A stretch of 64,000 nucleotides of DNA from contig JAEMBT020000019.1 of the NCBI GenBank assembly GCA_018873245.2, positions 96,001 to 160,000 on the forward strand, read 5' to 3'. Each line of letters starts with the position of its first letter. The stretch's first letter is position 1. The stretch is from Archegozetes longisetosus (lineage: Eukaryota; Arthropoda; Arachnida; Sarcoptiformes; Trhypochthoniidae). Positions 43,263-54,412 of the stretch are shown in pieces. Below the pieces are notes generated by a model. It did no database searches and had not been told where the DNA came from. It was given only the letters and a program-made list of their open reading frames with translations. The translations under genes were made by a program, and so were the position numbers.

Positions 43263-46200
43263 AGATGTTTTGGTTTTGTAACCATCATATGGAGGACAGA
43301 TAATGCTTTGTAAGCCAATGGTCCTGTTACCATATGCTGCTGGAGAACGGATTTGGTTACTTATTAACCTTAACTCAAGTCATGCTAACACTAACTGAGT
43401 TAGCTGCTCAGATTCTTATATAGTAGAACCCTTCCCTGTTGTTTGACAAAAGGGGTAGGGCGTATATAAGTTAGATTTGACAAGGGAGATCTATCCTCAT
43501 CAGAAGGCAGACTTCGGCGAGACAACCCTATATGGACCTCGTTACACGATAAAGCAGCAGTTTGTAAGCGGTCGTAGTTTCTGTAGAAAGCGATCGGACT
43601 TTTGCCTGGTAAACCTTATTGTTTCACGCCCTCTGAGCTGGCGATTTGGCGTGAAAGTTCCTGCTCAGTGGATAGGTGGGCGTCATGTGCCGTGTCCCGT
43701 CACTCCCTTCAGGTAAGCTCTAAGTCTTATTAGCTGAGCTCCTGTTGTGGAAACCAACACCTATTCTCACAGAGACTGGGTATCAGTCAGTTCCAAATCG
43801 ATAGAGCAAGTGAAAAATCCATCACCAAGTTTCTATCGCTCCTTTTTCTCCCATTGGCAATGGCTACCAAAGTGTGGAGTTTCGAGAAGGCCGTTGCTCC
43901 CTGTGTTTGGGCCGACTCCCCACTCACAGGGTAAACTTAATCGTTGCAGAAAATAAAGGAATTAGCGGCAAGGATGCGCCAGGCTTGCATCCAAAATCTG
44001 GCAACGATATTGCGTTAGTCGCACGCCCGCATGAGATTTTCTCCATTCCAGATGAGAGAAATTTACTACATGTCTGTACGCAGCCGCACTGTTGTGAGAC
44101 TTTTGAATCACACAGTCTGCTCAAACGACATCTTAAGCGAGTGCATCAGGTCAAGATTACATCTTACCTGTGCACAAAATGTGAGAGGCTTTTTGAAACC
44201 TTCTCAGAAGGCAGGCAACACGTCCTAAGATATTGTTTAAACAATACAGGTGAAGGGAGTGGCAATAACACCGGCTCAGAGTAGACCACTCGATGATTCT
44301 GCTGTGGAGCCCAGTGCACAGGCTGAACCCGACTTGCAAAGGGGGTTGACTGACATGGCCGGAAACGACTCGTGTGGGGAAGGACCTGGTAAGGACCCTT
44401 CTTGGAGGCGTCTTGGAGGGAGCTCACGTGGTGGAATGTGAACAGGACCAGCGAGTCTCTGATAACGAGTACTCTGTCCCTGCTAAGGGAGCTGCTCGAC
44501 GTTGTGCCGAGCTATCTGGCTCATACGATGAGTCGGATATGGTTGTGGGCACCGGGAGATCCGACGTGGCTGGGGGAAGCTCCGGCTACGTTTGAAGAAA
44601 CGGTGTTCCTACGACCACGGTTGTCCTGGCGGTTGAAGAGGAAGGTAGTCGGGAGGACTACGTGGGGAATCAAAGACCTCAGGTCCCCGGAGCCGGTCAG
44701 TCCCAAGCCGGCGCCTGCGGCGGAGGGAACTTTGTCTGTACTTTGTGCGGTTAAGATTTCTTCTCCAGCCGTGGGTTGTGAACACACTCGGACCCAGCAC
44801 AAGGACGAGTGAGACCGCCAGAAGGAGCTCCGCATTCAACACCATAAGCCTCGTAACATCTGGACAGAGGAAGAGTTTGAGACTTGCTAAAAATGTTCAT
44901 GGAATGTCGTGGAGTGAACGAAGAGACAAGATGGCTAGTCTTCTCCCTCTATTTCCGGGGAGGAACCAAAATAGCATTGACCGGGCCTGTTATGACCCGG
45001 GCTACAAACGTGCTGTTGAGGTTCTGCACCAAGGTCTAACCCTGGAGACCGGCGCCATGGGCTCATCTAACGATGGGTCCGGTGTGACTGAGGACGAAGG
45101 GGTTAACGCCGACACTCAAACAACATCTTGAAGGTCTGCTCTTCGAGATCTCACTTGGAGAAGCTTCGGCTTTTTTGGATGTGTTGCATGATTTGATCAA
45201 TGGTGGGAGCACTATAGATTCACTTCTAGAAGCTCTCATCGATCTAATGCCACCTAAGCCCGCTAGCAAGAAGACCGTTAGCGGAGGAAGGAGAGATGAC
45301 CGCCCTAAACCGTCTAGGAAGCGTGTTATTCTCGAAAGAGGTCAGAGACCACATAAATCCGCGAATGTACGTTGTAGAACGCATGTCAGTTCTGCCCGGT
45401 CACGGAGGCAGAGCGACGTTAAAAGCTCGTATGCTGCGCATCAGCAAATGTGGAAAAAGTCCAAGGGGACTCTCTGGCAGTATCTTGAAACTGGTTTTCC
45501 GGTAAAAGTTAAAGCGTCACTGGACGCAGCCACTCAGTACTGGAAATCCTATTTCGAGAAACTGAGCGTGACTGACGATCAGATACCCATGAGTCTGGGA
45601 GATGGGAGTGGGGTCTGGAGGCCACTCTCTGAGGAAGAAGTCACAGAGGCAATTAGGAAGCAGAGTGGCAAAGAGGTGGGTCCTGATGGGTTGAATTATT
45701 TCCAACTTAGATGGGCTCCCACTAACTGCGTGCTCGCTTTCCTGAACGCGTGTATGTGGCTCAAGACTGTCCCCGAACGCCTCAAAAGAATAGGACAGTC
45801 TTAATACCTAAGAAAGGCGAATCTTCCGACCCAGCGGACTATCGTCCGATTACTGTCGGCTCGATTTTTGTCAGAGTGTTGCACTGTGTTCTCGCTTCAC
45901 GTTAATCGTCAGTTTTGCGCTTTCACCATACGCAGCGAGGCTTTGTAAAAGCGGATGGCTGTTTAGAGAATGTAACGCTTCTCGATTGGGTCATTAGAAA
46001 CACCTGCCGCCGTAATAAACGTCTATACATACTCTTGTTAGACATAGCAAAGGCCTTTGATACTGTGTCCAGACACAGTATAATTAGGTCTTGCAAGTGT
46101 TTCGGCCTGCATAAAGATATGATCCAATACATAGACAATGTAATGACAGGCAGCTCCACGAGGCTAAGCATTGGGGGCGAGCTGTCTGAGGAAGAGATCA

Positions 46201-48341
46201 TGATGACGGTTGGCGTTAAGCAGGGAGACCCACTATCCCCGCTTCTCTTCAATATGGTCATAGATGAGCTCTTGCGAACTTTCCCAACCAATATCGGCAT
46301 CGATATTGGGGACGGGCATAAGGTGTGTAGTCAAGCATTCGCGGATGATTTGGCCCTAGAGGCTGAATCAGAGGACGAAATGAATGCGTTGATCAAATTC
46401 TGTGTGGACTTCTTAGAGAGGAAGGGCATGTCAATCAATCCTTCTAAGTGTGTTCTGATGTGTCGGATCTCGGCCCCAGGGCTACAGATTAGTGCACTGA
46501 GGAAAACACATAGAATTAGAATTAACGGTAGCGAACCCAGATGTATATTTAATCAGAGCGATCTGTTTAAATATCTGGGTATTCAGTTCAACCCTAACGG
46601 GAAACTATCACCATGTGTAGCAACGGTGAGACGGAAGCTAGGCTGGATTGAATCAGCCCCGCTCAAGCCCGAACAGAAGCTGTACTTCGTGCGACAGCAC
46701 CTGATCCCAAGCATCCTGCATGAAGCAGTTCTTGGCAGGATAAATGCCAGACTGCTGGAGCAGTGGGACGCCGAGATCAGGGATTTTGTGAAGCGATGTT
46801 GCTACTTGCCTCGATGGTCGATAGATGGACTATTTTACATGCCTGTCAGCAAGGGCGGGTTAGGCATAACGAATCTCCGATTCGCTGTGCCGCAGATGCT
46901 ACTGACAAGGATTGATAAATTGGGGAGGAGTGACAATCCGATGATCCTACAATGGCTGAAGACGGAGGAATGCCGAACCTTGAAGTGTAAGCTTCATGCT
47001 CTGTTACACGTAACATATAAGGATCAGACTTATCTCCTCACGTCGGCGCAAGCTGCGTGTAAGTACTGGTCTGATAGAGCAGGGGGTACTGCGGATGGTA
47101 GAGGAGTCGCCGAGTTTGCTAACTGTCCAGTTGGAAACCGGTGGCTACTTGGCTATAGTAAAGTGCTCCGGGGTAATGTGTTCAGTCGCGCGGTTCAGCT
47201 CCGATTCAATGCGTTACCATGTGGAGCGAATGCACGAAGGCATTTGAGAAATGCTCGCCGTGATCAGTCAGAAGGTTCTTTTGCGCCTTGCCGCTATAGG
47301 TGCAATAAGAATGAGACAATTTCCCACATTACACAGAGCTGCTATTACACGAAGCGGTGTCTAACACAAGAAAGACATGATGCACTAGTGACTGACATCG
47401 TCACGTATCTGTCTAAGAGAGGGTTTACGGTTCACAAGGAAAAGACTTTTCCCTCGAGTCAAGGTCGCCGTAGACCAGACATCGTTTGTGTGAATGGCGG
47501 AAAGATCTACGTACTTGACGTGACCTGCCCATTCGAACGAATAAGTCCCCTAAGTGCAGACGGTTGCTTCAAGAGATCATATTACGCGGCTGAGGACTTC
47601 CATTCGGCAGTCCGAAACTACGTTGATATGCCGGAAGCAAGAGTCGAGGCGTTCGGGTTAGTCTTCGGGGCACGTGGAGCGGTTGCCCGTGAGACCTTCG
47701 AGGTACTAACGAGAGTCTTCTCTGTACCAGCTGAGATAGTTAATCTCTGGGCGGAATTAACCGTATTCCGCACCCTGAAAGTTTATCGCCACTTCATGAG
47801 AGGCGATAACTTTCATAGAACTAGTGGCCGGGCCATTTATAAAAACCGAGACCATTAGTTCTTTTTAATCCATTCCATAATTCATAATGACAAGAGTCTC
47901 TGACTTGCACTTTTATCGTGACAAAAGTCTCTGACTTGCGTCTTTTCATCTTTTTAAGGCATCCTTCTATTTTGCATGGCGCTTTTATGGCGTTATTTTA
48001 ACCCCATTTTAGTCCGTCCATGTTAACTGGATCTCAGCTGGAGGTGTTAGGCACCTCGCTGAAACATGTAATTATTAGTTGGTACAGTCCGAAGACGTAT
48101 ATTTCCTCTAGATTCGTCTCTCCCGACCAACTAAGAGGGAAAGTACGAGGAAGTGCATCCTTCTCGAGAGGGAAGGATTCTGACCTCAAGGCGGACCCAC
48201 TAAGTTCGTCGGGAGGAGTGGGGATCCTAAGTGAGGGTGTGCGACTGGGGCAATATGATGAGCTGCCTACACTGTGCAATCGGACTTCGGTCTGGTGTAC
48301 GTGAAATGAACAGTTGGGACCTGGTTCTAATTGTTCCATTT
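43263..48341 (+). mobile_element. R2-clade non-LTR element inserted in 18S rDNA
   Basis: Sits between GAAACTT and AATTGACGGAAGGGC, two adjoining pieces of 18S, in the same orientation as the rRNA gene. It has an N-terminal zinc-finger/Myb region, RT and a restriction-like endonuclease, as in R2. 43263-43873 is the 5' UTR (no gene recognised; it includes CAGACTTCGGCGAGACAACC). 47859-48341 is the 3' UTR. Canonical R2 inserts in 28S. 18S-specific R2-clade elements are known from Hydra (R8), as I recall. Five bases of 18S (AAAGG) appear lost at the junction. Confidence 0.85.
43874..47858 (+). pseudogene. R2-clade ORF (zinc fingers, Myb, RT, restriction-like endonuclease)
   Basis: A single ORF in the family, here broken. 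Zinc finger 1: CTQPHCCETFESHSLLKRH... (about 44075-44145). Finger 2: CTKCERLFETFSEGRQHVLR with a final Cys (about 44167-44235). A Myb-like stretch WSERRDKMASLLPLFPGRNQ lies near 44910-44970 in another frame. RT fingers near 45590-45800 (GKEVGPDGLNYFQLRW), then a stop at about 45904. The palm has LLLDIAKAFDTVSR (about 46030) and the catalytic QAFADDLALEAE (about 46335). A CCHC knuckle CRYRCNKNETISHITQSC lies at 47289-47342. The endonuclease has RPDIVCVNGGKIYVLDVT (about 47475), matching PD-x12-D. From 45915 to the stop at 47856-47858 the frame is open. Confidence 0.88.
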
Positions 48342-48378
48342 AAATTGACGGAAGGGCATCACCAGGAGTGGAGCCTGC
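48342..48378 (+). rRNA. 18S rRNA gene, internal segment 3 (37 nt)
   Basis: AAATTGACGGAAGGGCATCA followed by CCAGGAGTGGAGCCTGC is the 18S stretch that follows segment 2. It stops at GGAGCCTGC, where GGCTTAATTTGACTC would be expected, and a second R2-family fragment follows instead. Confidence 0.9.
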
Positions 48379-48582
48379 CACCGAGACCACTAGCTCTTTT
48401 TAATCCATTCCATAATTCATACTGACAATAGAATTTGAATTGCACTTACATCGTGACAAGTCTTTGACGGGCGTCTTCTCATTATTTTATTACATCCTTC
48501 CTTTTAACAGGGCGTTTTTATGACGTTTTTAAACACATTTTAGTCCGTCCTTGTTAGCTGGATCTCAGCTGGAGGTGTTGCC
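48379..48582 (+). mobile_element. Second R2-family fragment (3' UTR only)
   Basis: Similar to 47844-48050, beginning at ACCGAGACCA near the ORF stop. It shares TCTTTTTAATCCATTCCATA and GGATCTCAGCTGGAGGTGTT, with scattered differences (roughly 80 percent identity by eye). It starts exactly where 18S segment 3 ends. This is compatible with a strongly 5'-truncated insertion at a different 18S position. The 18S sequence is not resumed afterwards. Confidence 0.75.
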
Positions 48583-48980
48583 GCTAGACTTAGATTATTC
48601 ACCGTGAGAGTAATGCCTGCCATAGTCGGTATTGTGCCCCCATTAAATTGTGCATTTGTGCTATAATATACTTCTGTTGTTGTAAAGGCATAAGAGAACC
48701 CACCGATTGTCTTAGTCGCAACTAAGCCAGAGTCCGCTATGGTACCGCATGTCAAACACCAGTATCCCGTCAAACTGTTCGGACCTGCTGTCGCTCTTCG
48801 AGCCTAAGTTTCTCCCTTGTAGTCTGTCTTCCCACGCGCGCGCGCGCGAACAAGCAAGTAGCACGTCGCCGCAGCCGCCGATAGGCGAACTCGACTCTAT
48901 GCTATATATGTTCCGTGCATATCACTGACGTTTGCCATAAGCTATACTATGTTTATTATTACAGTCCATAATATATGAGG
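48583..48980. other. Unidentified segment
   Basis: No family recognised. The minus strand is open for 77 codons (48540-48773) with a Gly/Thr/Ser-rich, beta-looking sequence (GGFSYAFTTTEVYYSTNA). It could be a gene fragment, but I cannot assign it and the start is uncertain. A (CG)n run lies at about 48836-48847, and a GC-richer patch follows to about 48900. Confidence 0.3.
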
Positions 48981-49566
48981 TTACAATAAAACCTCTATGC
49001 TGAAGCCTGGAGCACATATATAAATTGAATAAGATTTACCGTTCCCGGATGTGTTTAACTTACAGAGGTTTTATTGAAACCTTAAAATCTGGACTATATG
49101 AAGAGCTTATTTCTCCTAAAGGGCTTAAGTGTCTATATTATAAAGTCCCGTAAAGATCATAGCGAACGCTCAAAGTAACGGACCTTATAAAATAGACACT
49201 TAAGTCCCCTTTAGGAGAAATAAGCTCTTCATATAGTCCAGATTTTAAGGTTAAAACATTCGGGAACGGTAAATCTTATTCAATTTATAGAAGTGTTCAA
49301 GTATAGAGGTTTTATTGTAACCTTAAAATTTGGACTATTTCAAGTGCTTGTTTCTCCCTAAGAGCTTAGGTATCTATATTATAAAGTCCCATAAACATCA
49401 CAGTGGACGCTTAATGTAACCGACCTTATGATGTAGACACTTAAGCACTTTTCGTCCAGATTTTAAAATTACAATAAAACCTCTAGAACTGGAACACTTC
49501 TGTAAATTAAATAAGATTTACCGTTCCCGAATGTGTTCAACTTACAGAGATTTAACTGTAATCTTA
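48981..49566. repeat. Palindromic MITE-like module array 1
   Basis: Alternating units. One is a foldback of about 90 nt with ends TTACAATAAAACCTCT and AGAGGTTTTATTGTAA and core ACATTCGGGAACGGTAAATC. The other is a hairpin of about 165 nt with arms CTGGACTATATGAAGAGC and its complement. TIRs of the ACCTCTATA type recall pogo/Tigger families. The same modules recur at 53808, 57556 and 61900. Confidence 0.75.
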
Positions 49567-49773
49567 AAAATTGCGCAATTGTTACTAAACGAAAAGTTTG
49601 TTGAATTCTACAATTCAGCATCTTTTTTAGTATAAATTGCTTTAAATTTAGGATTATTTGAAAGTATTATTGAAGATTTTTGAAAGAAAGAACTAACTAA
49701 CGATGCAGAACCAATTTATACTATCACTAACACAAATTTAAAAGTTGGCACAAACTAACTAATCACTTGTAGA
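49567..49773. repeat. Left part of dispersed repeat Z, interrupted by hAT
   Basis: TTGCGCAATTGTTACTAAAC through CTAACTAATCACTTGTAGA. It resumes after the hAT at 53041 (GAACAGAATAGAGAAGATGC). Uninterrupted copies are at about 54412-54720 and 57895-58190, and an inverted copy is at about 61600-61900. The function is unknown and there is no coding capacity. Confidence 0.75.
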
Positions 49774-49781
49774 CAATGATG

Positions 49782-49912
49782 AGCAGTGCTCGAGCATTCG
49801 GTGTTCGGTAGCGAGCACTGAGCACTGAGCACTTCAATTTTGCCGAGCATGAGCGCGTGCTCGAGCATCTTACCCTCGAGCACCGAGCACGAGCACCGAG
49901 CACTCAGTTCTA
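49782..49912. repeat. hAT subterminal repeat block (left)
   Basis: More than ten GAGCAC or GTGCTC hexamers, often as CGAGCACCGAGCAC, in about 130 nt. Subterminal hexamers of this kind are transposase-binding sites in other hAT elements. Confidence 0.85.
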
Positions 49913-49991
49913 ACATCAAAACTAATAAAAACGATGTCAAACCAAATCTTTATTTTAACAAAAGAAATATTTCAATTTAAAAAGCAATGAA

Positions 49992-51782
49992 TTATTCAGA
50001 TTTTAAGAATTTAGACATAGAGTTTCCGCACATTATGGCTTGAATTGAGTCCTTCGATAGTTTATTTCGCTTTTTAGTGATTATATCTCCAGCCTTAGAG
50101 AATATCTGCTCACTCGGAACACTAGTCGCAGGAATATTCAAAATATCGAATGCCATTCTGAACAAATGAGGAAAAGAAGACTTATGAGAAGACCACCAAT
50201 AAATCAAATCAATATCAGAGTCTTCTGGTGCAAATTCAAAATAACGCTCAACTTCTTCGTCATCACTTATTTTTCTCTTTTTATAAATCGAGTGCAAAAG
50301 TGTTGTTTTGCCCTCAATAAAGCTATCATCAGAGGTAGAGAGCGATTGATTACAATAATTAATTTTGTAGAATTGTAAGAAATTTTCTTTGAGTTTCACG
50401 AACTCTTCTGGTTTTTGTCGTTCTTTAAAATAATTTATATTGAGTCTCGGGTCCAATATTACTGCAAAGTATGATAAGTCGTTTTTAAGCTTAGTTTCGT
50501 ATGATTTCAGTTTATTTTCCATTAATTTCGCTGTATTTTTAATTAAAAGTTTATTATTATATTTTTGTTTCTGCAAATGTTGTAGTAAACTATCGAATAA
50601 AGGAACTACAACACACAAACTTGGGTAACTTTGCTGAGATACCATAAATGTTGCCTCATAGAAAGGCTTCAATAACTCTAATATTGAGTTCAAATCATCC
50701 CATTCTGTGTCAGAAATTTTGTTTTGATTAAAAACACTTTTCTCTTCACAACTCAGTGATTTTAAAACTCTTTTTAATTTCAAGGCCCTCTCAATCATTA
50801 TATAAGTCGAATTCCAGCGTACGTTAGTATCTCTCTTGAGTTTGTAGTACTTTTGTTTCAATGCAATCGATGTTTCTTCCAATAGTTGTTTCTGTTTAGA
50901 AGAGGTTTTCATAGCCGAACACAAATTTCTCAAGTTTACTAAAGTATTTCCAATAGTTTTAATACCTTCTTGATCACTAAGATTTAAGACATGTCCAAAA
51001 CAGGATAAGTGGAAAGCTTCTCTTTCAATATATAACTCTTGTTTTAGATAATCTTTGAATAAAGATATGCCTAAAACATTATTTGTCGCGTTGTCTGTTG
51101 TCAATGATATGATGTTATTAATTATACCAAAGTTTTCTAAGACACACTGTACTGTATATTTAATCTGCTCAGCATCGTGAGGATGGGGTATTAGATCAAA
51201 ATCCAATAAAACATGACATAAATTTTCATTTCTAAAAAAGTGAACTGTAATTGCAATATATGGATCATTCGAAAGAGAGGTCCATATATCTGTTGTGATC
51301 GCTATGCTGCAATTCATTTCTTTGAATATTTCAATTAACTTCGTTTTACAGCTAGTGTATAACTGAATAATATCTCTTTTGATTGTGAATCGAGAAGGTA
51401 TTTCGACATTAGAAGATAAAAATCTAATCATTTGCACAAATTCTGGTTCTTCTACAATACTGAAAGCATGATTACCACTGATTATAAATTCAGATAAACA
51501 TTGCCGAAAAGTTTTTGGCTCTTTTGGAGCACTAGTTTTGAAAAAAGAAGTCATTTTCATCTGCTTTGAAGACATTGAATGTTGATTAGTGTAATGTCTT
51601 TTCAAAACAGTCTTTGAAGTTTTGTGCGAATACTTCTGCGAACAATATTTGCATTTAAACAATTTTTCATTAATATCATTAATGAAAAAATCACTTGTTT
51701 TCCATTTGTCTTCCTTTGTCACTTCTGTATCACTAATTATATCAATGTCTATGTCATCACTTCTTTCACTTCGAGAACTCAT
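49992..51782 (-). CDS. hAT transposase with BED zinc finger, intact
   Basis: An uninterrupted 596-residue transposase that would excise and integrate the element. The BED finger has C44, C47, H63 and H68 (FKCKYCSQKYSHKTSK...RHYTNQH). The RNase H-like core contains TTDIWTS (about residue 165, first Asp), LTTDNATNN (about 230, second Asp), SCFGHVLNLSDQ and DTNVRWNSTYIM. The C-terminal dimerisation region has YWWSSHKSSFPHLFRMAFDI and the catalytic Glu in VPSEQIFSKAG (about 560). The Met at 51782 follows a non-coding stretch and precedes an acidic tail. All expected motifs and the length fit, so it may be active. Confidence 0.95.
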   Translation of the reverse strand: MSSRSERSDDIDIDIISDTEVTKEDKWKTSDFFINDINEKLFKCKYCSQKYSHKTSKTVLKRHYTNQHSMSSKQMKMTSFFKTSAPKEPKTFRQCLSEFIISGNHAFSIVEEPEFVQMIRFLSSNVEIPSRFTIKRDIIQLYTSCKTKLIEIFKEMNCSIAITTDIWTSLSNDPYIAITVHFFRNENLCHVLLDFDLIPHPHDAEQIKYTVQCVLENFGIINNIISLTTDNATNNVLGISLFKDYLKQELYIEREAFHLSCFGHVLNLSDQEGIKTIGNTLVNLRNLCSAMKTSSKQKQLLEETSIALKQKYYKLKRDTNVRWNSTYIMIERALKLKRVLKSLSCEEKSVFNQNKISDTEWDDLNSILELLKPFYEATFMVSQQSYPSLCVVVPLFDSLLQHLQKQKYNNKLLIKNTAKLMENKLKSYETKLKNDLSYFAVILDPRLNINYFKERQKPEEFVKLKENFLQFYKINYCNQSLSTSDDSFIEGKTTLLHSIYKKRKISDDEEVERYFEFAPEDSDIDLIYWWSSHKSSFPHLFRMAFDILNIPATSVPSEQIFSKAGDIITKKRNKLSKDSIQAIMCGNSMSKFLKSE

Positions 51783-52888
51783 TTTTAAAGTTTAATAATT
51801 AAACTAGTTTCAGACTCAAAAAGTCATCAAACACCAAATGAATTGTAGGTCCATATCATTGAAATAAATAAGAAAAGATTTAAAGCTCCCCGCCGAGTCG
51901 AAGCCAGACTTTTTGGCTGGCTTTATATGCACTAAGGATTAATGAATTTTATCTCACCTATGTTAAGACTTGGAAAAAGTTATATCGAACAAAATTCTAA
52001 AATAAAGTGCATTTTAACAAAAACAAGATTTGAGGAATACTAATGTTTTCTTAGAATAAGATGACATTCAAATCATTTCATTTTCTTTAATACAAGTGTT
52101 ATACAGTTCTGTAAAATCTGTTGCAGTAGAAAAATTTGATTTCCAAGATTTACAAAATGCATGTGATTATATAAAATTCAAGAAAAATAAATTCGATGAC
52201 ATAGAACTTTGGCTCAAATATATAATAATTCCACAAAATATCAGTTTTTTATAATACTTTAACTTTTTATGATTCAGAAACTTCTGTCTCGAAAAGTAGA
52301 CAAAGAACTCGAGAAATAACATCTGATGAGAGTCATTATATTTGCAACTATAAAGTAAAATGTACTCTTTTGTATCCATATAAGAAAAATAATATCTTTT
52401 GTACAGAAAACTGTTCCTATGACTCAACTGAATGTAAAAATAAATAATTTTATTGAATAAAACTATGAGAACTGCTATTCTAAGAAATTGATATAGTAAT
52501 ACATGTATTATAAAGTATGAGAAAGTTTAAAAGATTTCAATCAGATCTTTCTGTCATTTGCTTATAAACCTCTACCCCCAGAGATTTACGATCAGTATTA
52601 AAGGGTACAATATTTACTGTGGCGTCTGACGACCTTTTGAGTCTGAAACTAAAGTTAGAATTTAATATAAATATCAAATCTAAACAAACTTTGATTTAAT
52701 TTTAAAGTTAACGTTCAATAATTACTTTCATCCTTTTATAAACAGTTGGCTTATTTTATTGCAAAATGACATCAGTTTTTATAGTTAAGCATATACTTGG
52801 ACGGCATTTGATCTTACTTTTGACATTTTGATTGTATTTTGCATTACATATGTCTAGGATTAAAGCTTTCAATAGACATAAAGTCTGA

Positions 52889-53022
52889 ACATAGTGCTCA
52901 GATGGTGCTCGGTGCTCGAGCACCTTCAAAATACGAGCACCGAGCACTTCGGTTTTGCCGAGCACGAGCGCGAGCACTGAGCACCAAATTTTGTCTGAGC
53001 ACGAGCACGAGCACCGAGCACG
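52889..53022. repeat. hAT subterminal repeat block (right)
   Basis: Dense GAGCAC/GTGCTC hexamers next to the right terminal repeat, mirroring the left block. A reading frame of 66 codons over it is a by-product of the repeats. Confidence 0.85.
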
Positions 53023-53040
53023 CTCATCATTGCTTGTAGA

Positions 53041-53807
53041 GAACAGAATAGAGAAGATGCTGCCGTAAAAGCGCTGAACTATCGGTGCGAATAACGCGCA
53101 AAGAATTTGTAAAAAATATTTCTATTACAAGACTATAGGAAAATTCAATGGACTGATTTTGCGCTTTGCTAAAAAATACTTGCCGACCGACCGACCGACC
53201 AAAGATCTAAAACTTTGCACATTTTGTGGGTATTAACACAGTGTTGCTAACATAGATTTTTTTGCAAATATAACTGCGCTTAACTGCGACCACTCCAACC
53301 GAAATTGACAAAATTTGAAAATTTCTTAGCAGCTAAACGGGACACGTCTGAAACTCGAAACTTGGCCATTAGGTTCCTTTCATCGAATGGTCAAATAGAA
53401 GAATATTTACAAAAATTTAGTGACCACTGATGATTTTCTAGCAATTTTTTTTCTATCTTAGGTTTAGTTTTGGCCTCCTCCTATCCCCCTCTTAACCCCC
53501 AGTGCCTTGATTTGGTCATTTGGACAATTTGCATTGACTTTCGAGACCATTCTGGTTCATTAGTTCAGTTCTAAATGGCTCACTATAGGCAACATCCACC
53601 TCAGCCACCAATGTTCACGACGCAATTCCTGCCTTAAAAGTACTAAAAATCTCTTAAATTGTGTGATTTCATAAAAATAGAGGATGAAATCGAATAAAAC
53701 TAGCTAAAAAGTGTTCCTGATTCAGTCTTGTGTGTGTGCATTACTCATTAGTGCTATATTTTCATGTTTTAAGCTTTTTATATATTCCAGACTTAAAGTT
53801 TACAGTA
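53041..53807. repeat. Repeat Z continuation and dispersed repeat W (no genes)
   Basis: Contains the tetranucleotide run GACCGACCGACCGACC at about 53186 and conserved blocks AACTGCGACCACTCCAACCG and TTTCTTAGCAGCTAAACGGG. The W blocks recur in direct orientation at about 56920-57540 and inverted at about 62520-63140. There is no ORF of note. Confidence 0.7.
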
Positions 53808-54412
53808 TTACAATAAGATCTCTGTAAGTTAAACACATTCGGGAACGGTAAATCTTATTTAATTTATAGAAGTGTTCAAGTATAGAGGTTTTATTGTAAC
53901 CTTAAAATTTGGACTATTTCAAGCGCTTGTTTCTCCCTAAGAGCTTAGGTATCTATATTATAAAGTCCCATAAACATCACAGTGGACGCTTAATGTAACC
54001 GACCTTATGATGTAGACACTTAAGCACTTTTCGTCCAAACTTTAAGACTACAATAAAACCTCTGTAAGTTAAACACATTCGGGAACAGTAAATCTTATTT
54101 AATTTATAGAAGTGTTCAAGTATAGAGGTTTTATTGTAACCTTAAAATTTGGACTATTTCAAGCGCTTGTTTCTCCCTAAGAGCTTAAGTGTCTATATTA
54201 TAAAGTCCCATAAACATCATAGTGGACGCTTAAAGTAACGGATCCTATAATATAGGCACTTGAGCCCTTTAAGAGAAATAAACTCTTCCTATAGTCCAGA
54301 TTTTAAGATGACAATTAAACGTCTAGAACTGGAACACTTCTGTAAATTAAATAAGATTTACCGTTCCCGAATGTGTTCAACTTACAGAGATTTAACTGTA
54401 ATCTTAAAAATT
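53808..54412. repeat. Palindromic MITE-like module array 2
   Basis: The same alternating modules as array 1: TTACAATAAGATCTCTGTAA at the left, two central hairpins with TTATAAAGTCCCATAAACAT, and ends in TTTAACTGTAATC. A 61-codon ORF across it (54260-54445) is repeat-derived. Confidence 0.75.

Larger units (their letters stand above)
49774..53032 (-). mobile_element. hAT transposon, apparently complete
   Basis: Flanked by perfect 8-bp duplications CTTGTAGA (49766-49773 and 53033-53040). Terminal repeats CAATGATGAGC (left) and GCTCATCATTG (right). GAGCAC/GTGCTC-rich subterminal blocks lie at both ends. It encodes one full-length transposase on the minus strand. It is inserted in dispersed repeat Z. 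The 5' portion downstream of the ORF start (51783-52888) is AT-rich and shows no further gene. Length is 3259 bp, normal for hAT. Confidence 0.95.

Noticed and set aside
44402-44845. 136-codon plus and 104-codon minus ORFs
   Set aside because: They overlap the frameshifted N-terminal part of the R2-clade ORF and have no recognisable domains. The Myb-like motif lies in a different frame.
48540-48773. 77-codon minus-strand ORF as a real gene
   Set aside because: It has no start context, overlaps the R2-family fragment and has no recognisable family. Mentioned only within the unidentified segment.
49782-49912. GAGCAC arrays considered as CRISPR-like or satellite repeats
   Set aside because: There is no regular repeat-spacer spacing, and they lie exactly at the hAT ends as subterminal repeats.
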